In this document: one piece after another, positions 62,827-64,000 of the stretch
Position numbering within the stretch: the stretch's first letter is position 1
Layout: each line of letters opens with the position of its first letter
Source: Bacillota bacterium
GTDB taxonomy: Bacteria; Bacillota_A; Clostridia; Christensenellales; Aristaeellaceae
Direction: 5' to 3'
DNA length: 64,000 nucleotides
NCBI GenBank assembly: GCA_023421735.1
Contig: JAEZSP010000070.1
Span: 248,001 to 312,000 of the forward strand
The notes under the pieces: model-generated
What the model saw: only the letters and a program-made list of their open reading frames with translations
What the model was told of the DNA's origin: nothing
Database searches by the model: none
Translations under genes and position numbers: made by a program

Positions 62827-64000
62827 CTATTCGTTTCTCGGCGTCTTTTTGTCGATCGCCCGTATGCCGACCACGGCAAAGGCCAACATGACCGCCGCAA
62901 CCAGCATCAAGACTTGCTTATTCACCATTTCAAAGCCGAATACATTAAAATGCATCCGATCCGTGAGAATCACAAAGTATTTTCCAATCGTGACGCCCGT
63001 GAGCGCCGCAAGGTATGCAACCGAAGCATAGAAACCGATGAACGCCGTCTGCCGCTTTTCAGGCATATTCACATACGGAATCCCGGTAAAGCTCAGGTTG
63101 ATGCCCACCGCAAACACATAGGCCAACACCTGGGAAAGCGGGTAGAGAATCAGCGTCTTTTTCGTCACCAGTGCCAGAATGATAAAGTGCAAAAGGAACA
63201 CCCCGACCGACAAATACAGCGTCTTAAACCAGCCGTGCTTTGCCAGTACCCTGCGCCATACCGGCGTCAGGAAAAGCGTCACGGGGATATTGATCATCGA
63301 AATCACGGTGATGTAGGAGTAACTCACACCGAGATTGCGCAAAAGATAAACGGTGTAGTATGAACCCGGCAGGTTGGCCGCAATATTCCAAAGAAACGTT
63401 ACCGATACCGTGCGCAAATAGAGCTTGTTGTGCATGGGCTCAAGCACCAAATCGCGCAACCGGAACTTCGCGCCGGTCGACTCGTATGGATATTCCTTAA
63501 TCTTGAAATACAAAATCAATTCCAAAACGCAGAGCACAGCTGCAACGACGCGCAGGATCGTAAATCCCTCATATGCCATGCCGTGCGCCGTCATCAGATC
63601 GACGATTTTCGAACCCGCAAGATTCAACGCGGCGACCACCGCGCCGACGGTCATCGTGATGATGGAATAAAAGTGCGGCCTGACGTTTTGCGGCACCGAC
63701 TGGACGTGCCAAATCGAGATGCCGGGCGATATAATGGCGTTTAGTATGTTCACCGCAAAAACCGTGATCGCAAGCATCATAAGCCGCGCCTGACTCGCCA
63801 CAGGAAACAGCGGTATGATTCCCACAAACACGACGTTCAAGAGGTATAATAAACCGCGCAGGATGATCAAAAGTTCCTTGCGCCGCGCAAATCGTTCGAG
63901 CAAAAGAGGCGCAAAAAACTGGAGCATGTTCGCTGCGGTCGCAATCATGGTCATGGTACCGATGAACGCGTCGTCCGCATTCATGAGCAGCAAAAAACCT
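62827..64000 (-). CDS. MFS-type transporter, N terminus beyond the window
   Basis: At least 388 aa, still open at the right edge, so the first membrane segment or so is missing. About ten membrane segments are visible, with charged loops typical of MFS carriers (LLLERFARRKELLIILRG after segment 2). Substrate unknown. It ends 13 nt before the LytTR gene and is probably the first visible gene of an MFS-LytTR-tldD-tldE operon. Confidence 0.8.
   Translation of the reverse strand, partial: GFLLLMNADDAFIGTMTMIATAANMLQFFAPLLLERFARRKELLIILRGLLYLLNVVFVGIIPLFPVASQARLMMLAITVFAVNILNAIISPGISIWHVQSVPQNVRPHFYSIITMTVGAVVAALNLAGSKIVDLMTAHGMAYEGFTILRVVAAVLCVLELILYFKIKEYPYESTGAKFRLRDLVLEPMHNKLYLRTVSVTFLWNIAANLPGSYYTVYLLRNLGVSYSYITVISMINIPVTLFLTPVWRRVLAKHGWFKTLYLSVGVFLLHFIILALVTKKTLILYPLSQVLAYVFAVGINLSFTGIPYVNMPEKRQTAFIGFYASVAYLAALTGVTIGKYFVILTDRMHFNVFGFEMVNKQVLMLVAAVMLAFAVVGIRAIDKKTPRNE

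Overview
The window reads as chromosome of an uncultured spore-forming member of the Firmicutes (class Clostridia): high-GC coding sequence, strong GGAGG-type ribosome sites, frequent TTG/GTG starts, a spoIVB-spo0A pair, the tilS-hpt-ftsH cluster, a tandem glycine riboswitch before a split gcvPA/gcvPB glycine cleavage operon, and many peptide ABC transporters. A gut clostridial lineage is a plausible guess, not something the sequence proves. I see no rRNA, tRNA, phage or CRISPR.

Layout. 0-5.5 kb (minus): an FMN-dependent alpha-hydroxy-acid oxidase relative, gap, deoB, spo0A and spoIVB. 5.7-12.1 kb (plus): tilS-hpt-ftsH, then purC-purF behind PurR-box-like sites. 12.1-13.3 kb: a small secreted His-rich YHYH-type protein and a ZIP metal transporter. 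13.4-15.1 kb: a scrap zone with a repeat containing a strongly folded RNA, an isomerase gene cut by that repeat, and fragments of a second LytTR/histidine kinase/ABC locus. 15.2-20.4 kb: the intact version of that locus. 20.6-26.4 kb: a large glycoside hydrolase, an unassigned glycan-enzyme-like protein and an EamA exporter. 26.5-32.9 kb (minus), 37.3-43.4 kb (plus) and 49.0-54.7 kb (plus): three complete Opp/Dpp-type operons, the second with fused ATPases. Between them lie an acyltransferase with gltS, and gcvT-H-PA-PB. 54.8-64 kb: sugar isomerase/TetR/MATE, a zinc-ribbon protein with an LCP cell-wall ligase, and an MFS-LytTR-tldD-tldE operon running off the right edge.

The most interesting unexplained content is in the intergenic repeats. 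Family R1 (41-240 and 20410-20614) is a chain of five hairpins. Stem sequences differ between the two copies but stay paired, and wobbles are G-U only on the plus strand, so the two copies support a folded RNA. Family R2 (about 13523-13971, partial copy 43347-43581) has a 36-pair fold in its left part (G-U wobbles again on the plus strand) and a hairpin-rich right part. R2 has truncated one gene and supplies the stop codon of another. I could not assign either family to a known class.

Functionally the window is dominated by peptide and amino-acid uptake (three Opp systems, GltS, glycine cleavage), purine synthesis and salvage, sporulation control, and a LytTR/histidine kinase pair that probably controls the two ABC exporter genes beside it.
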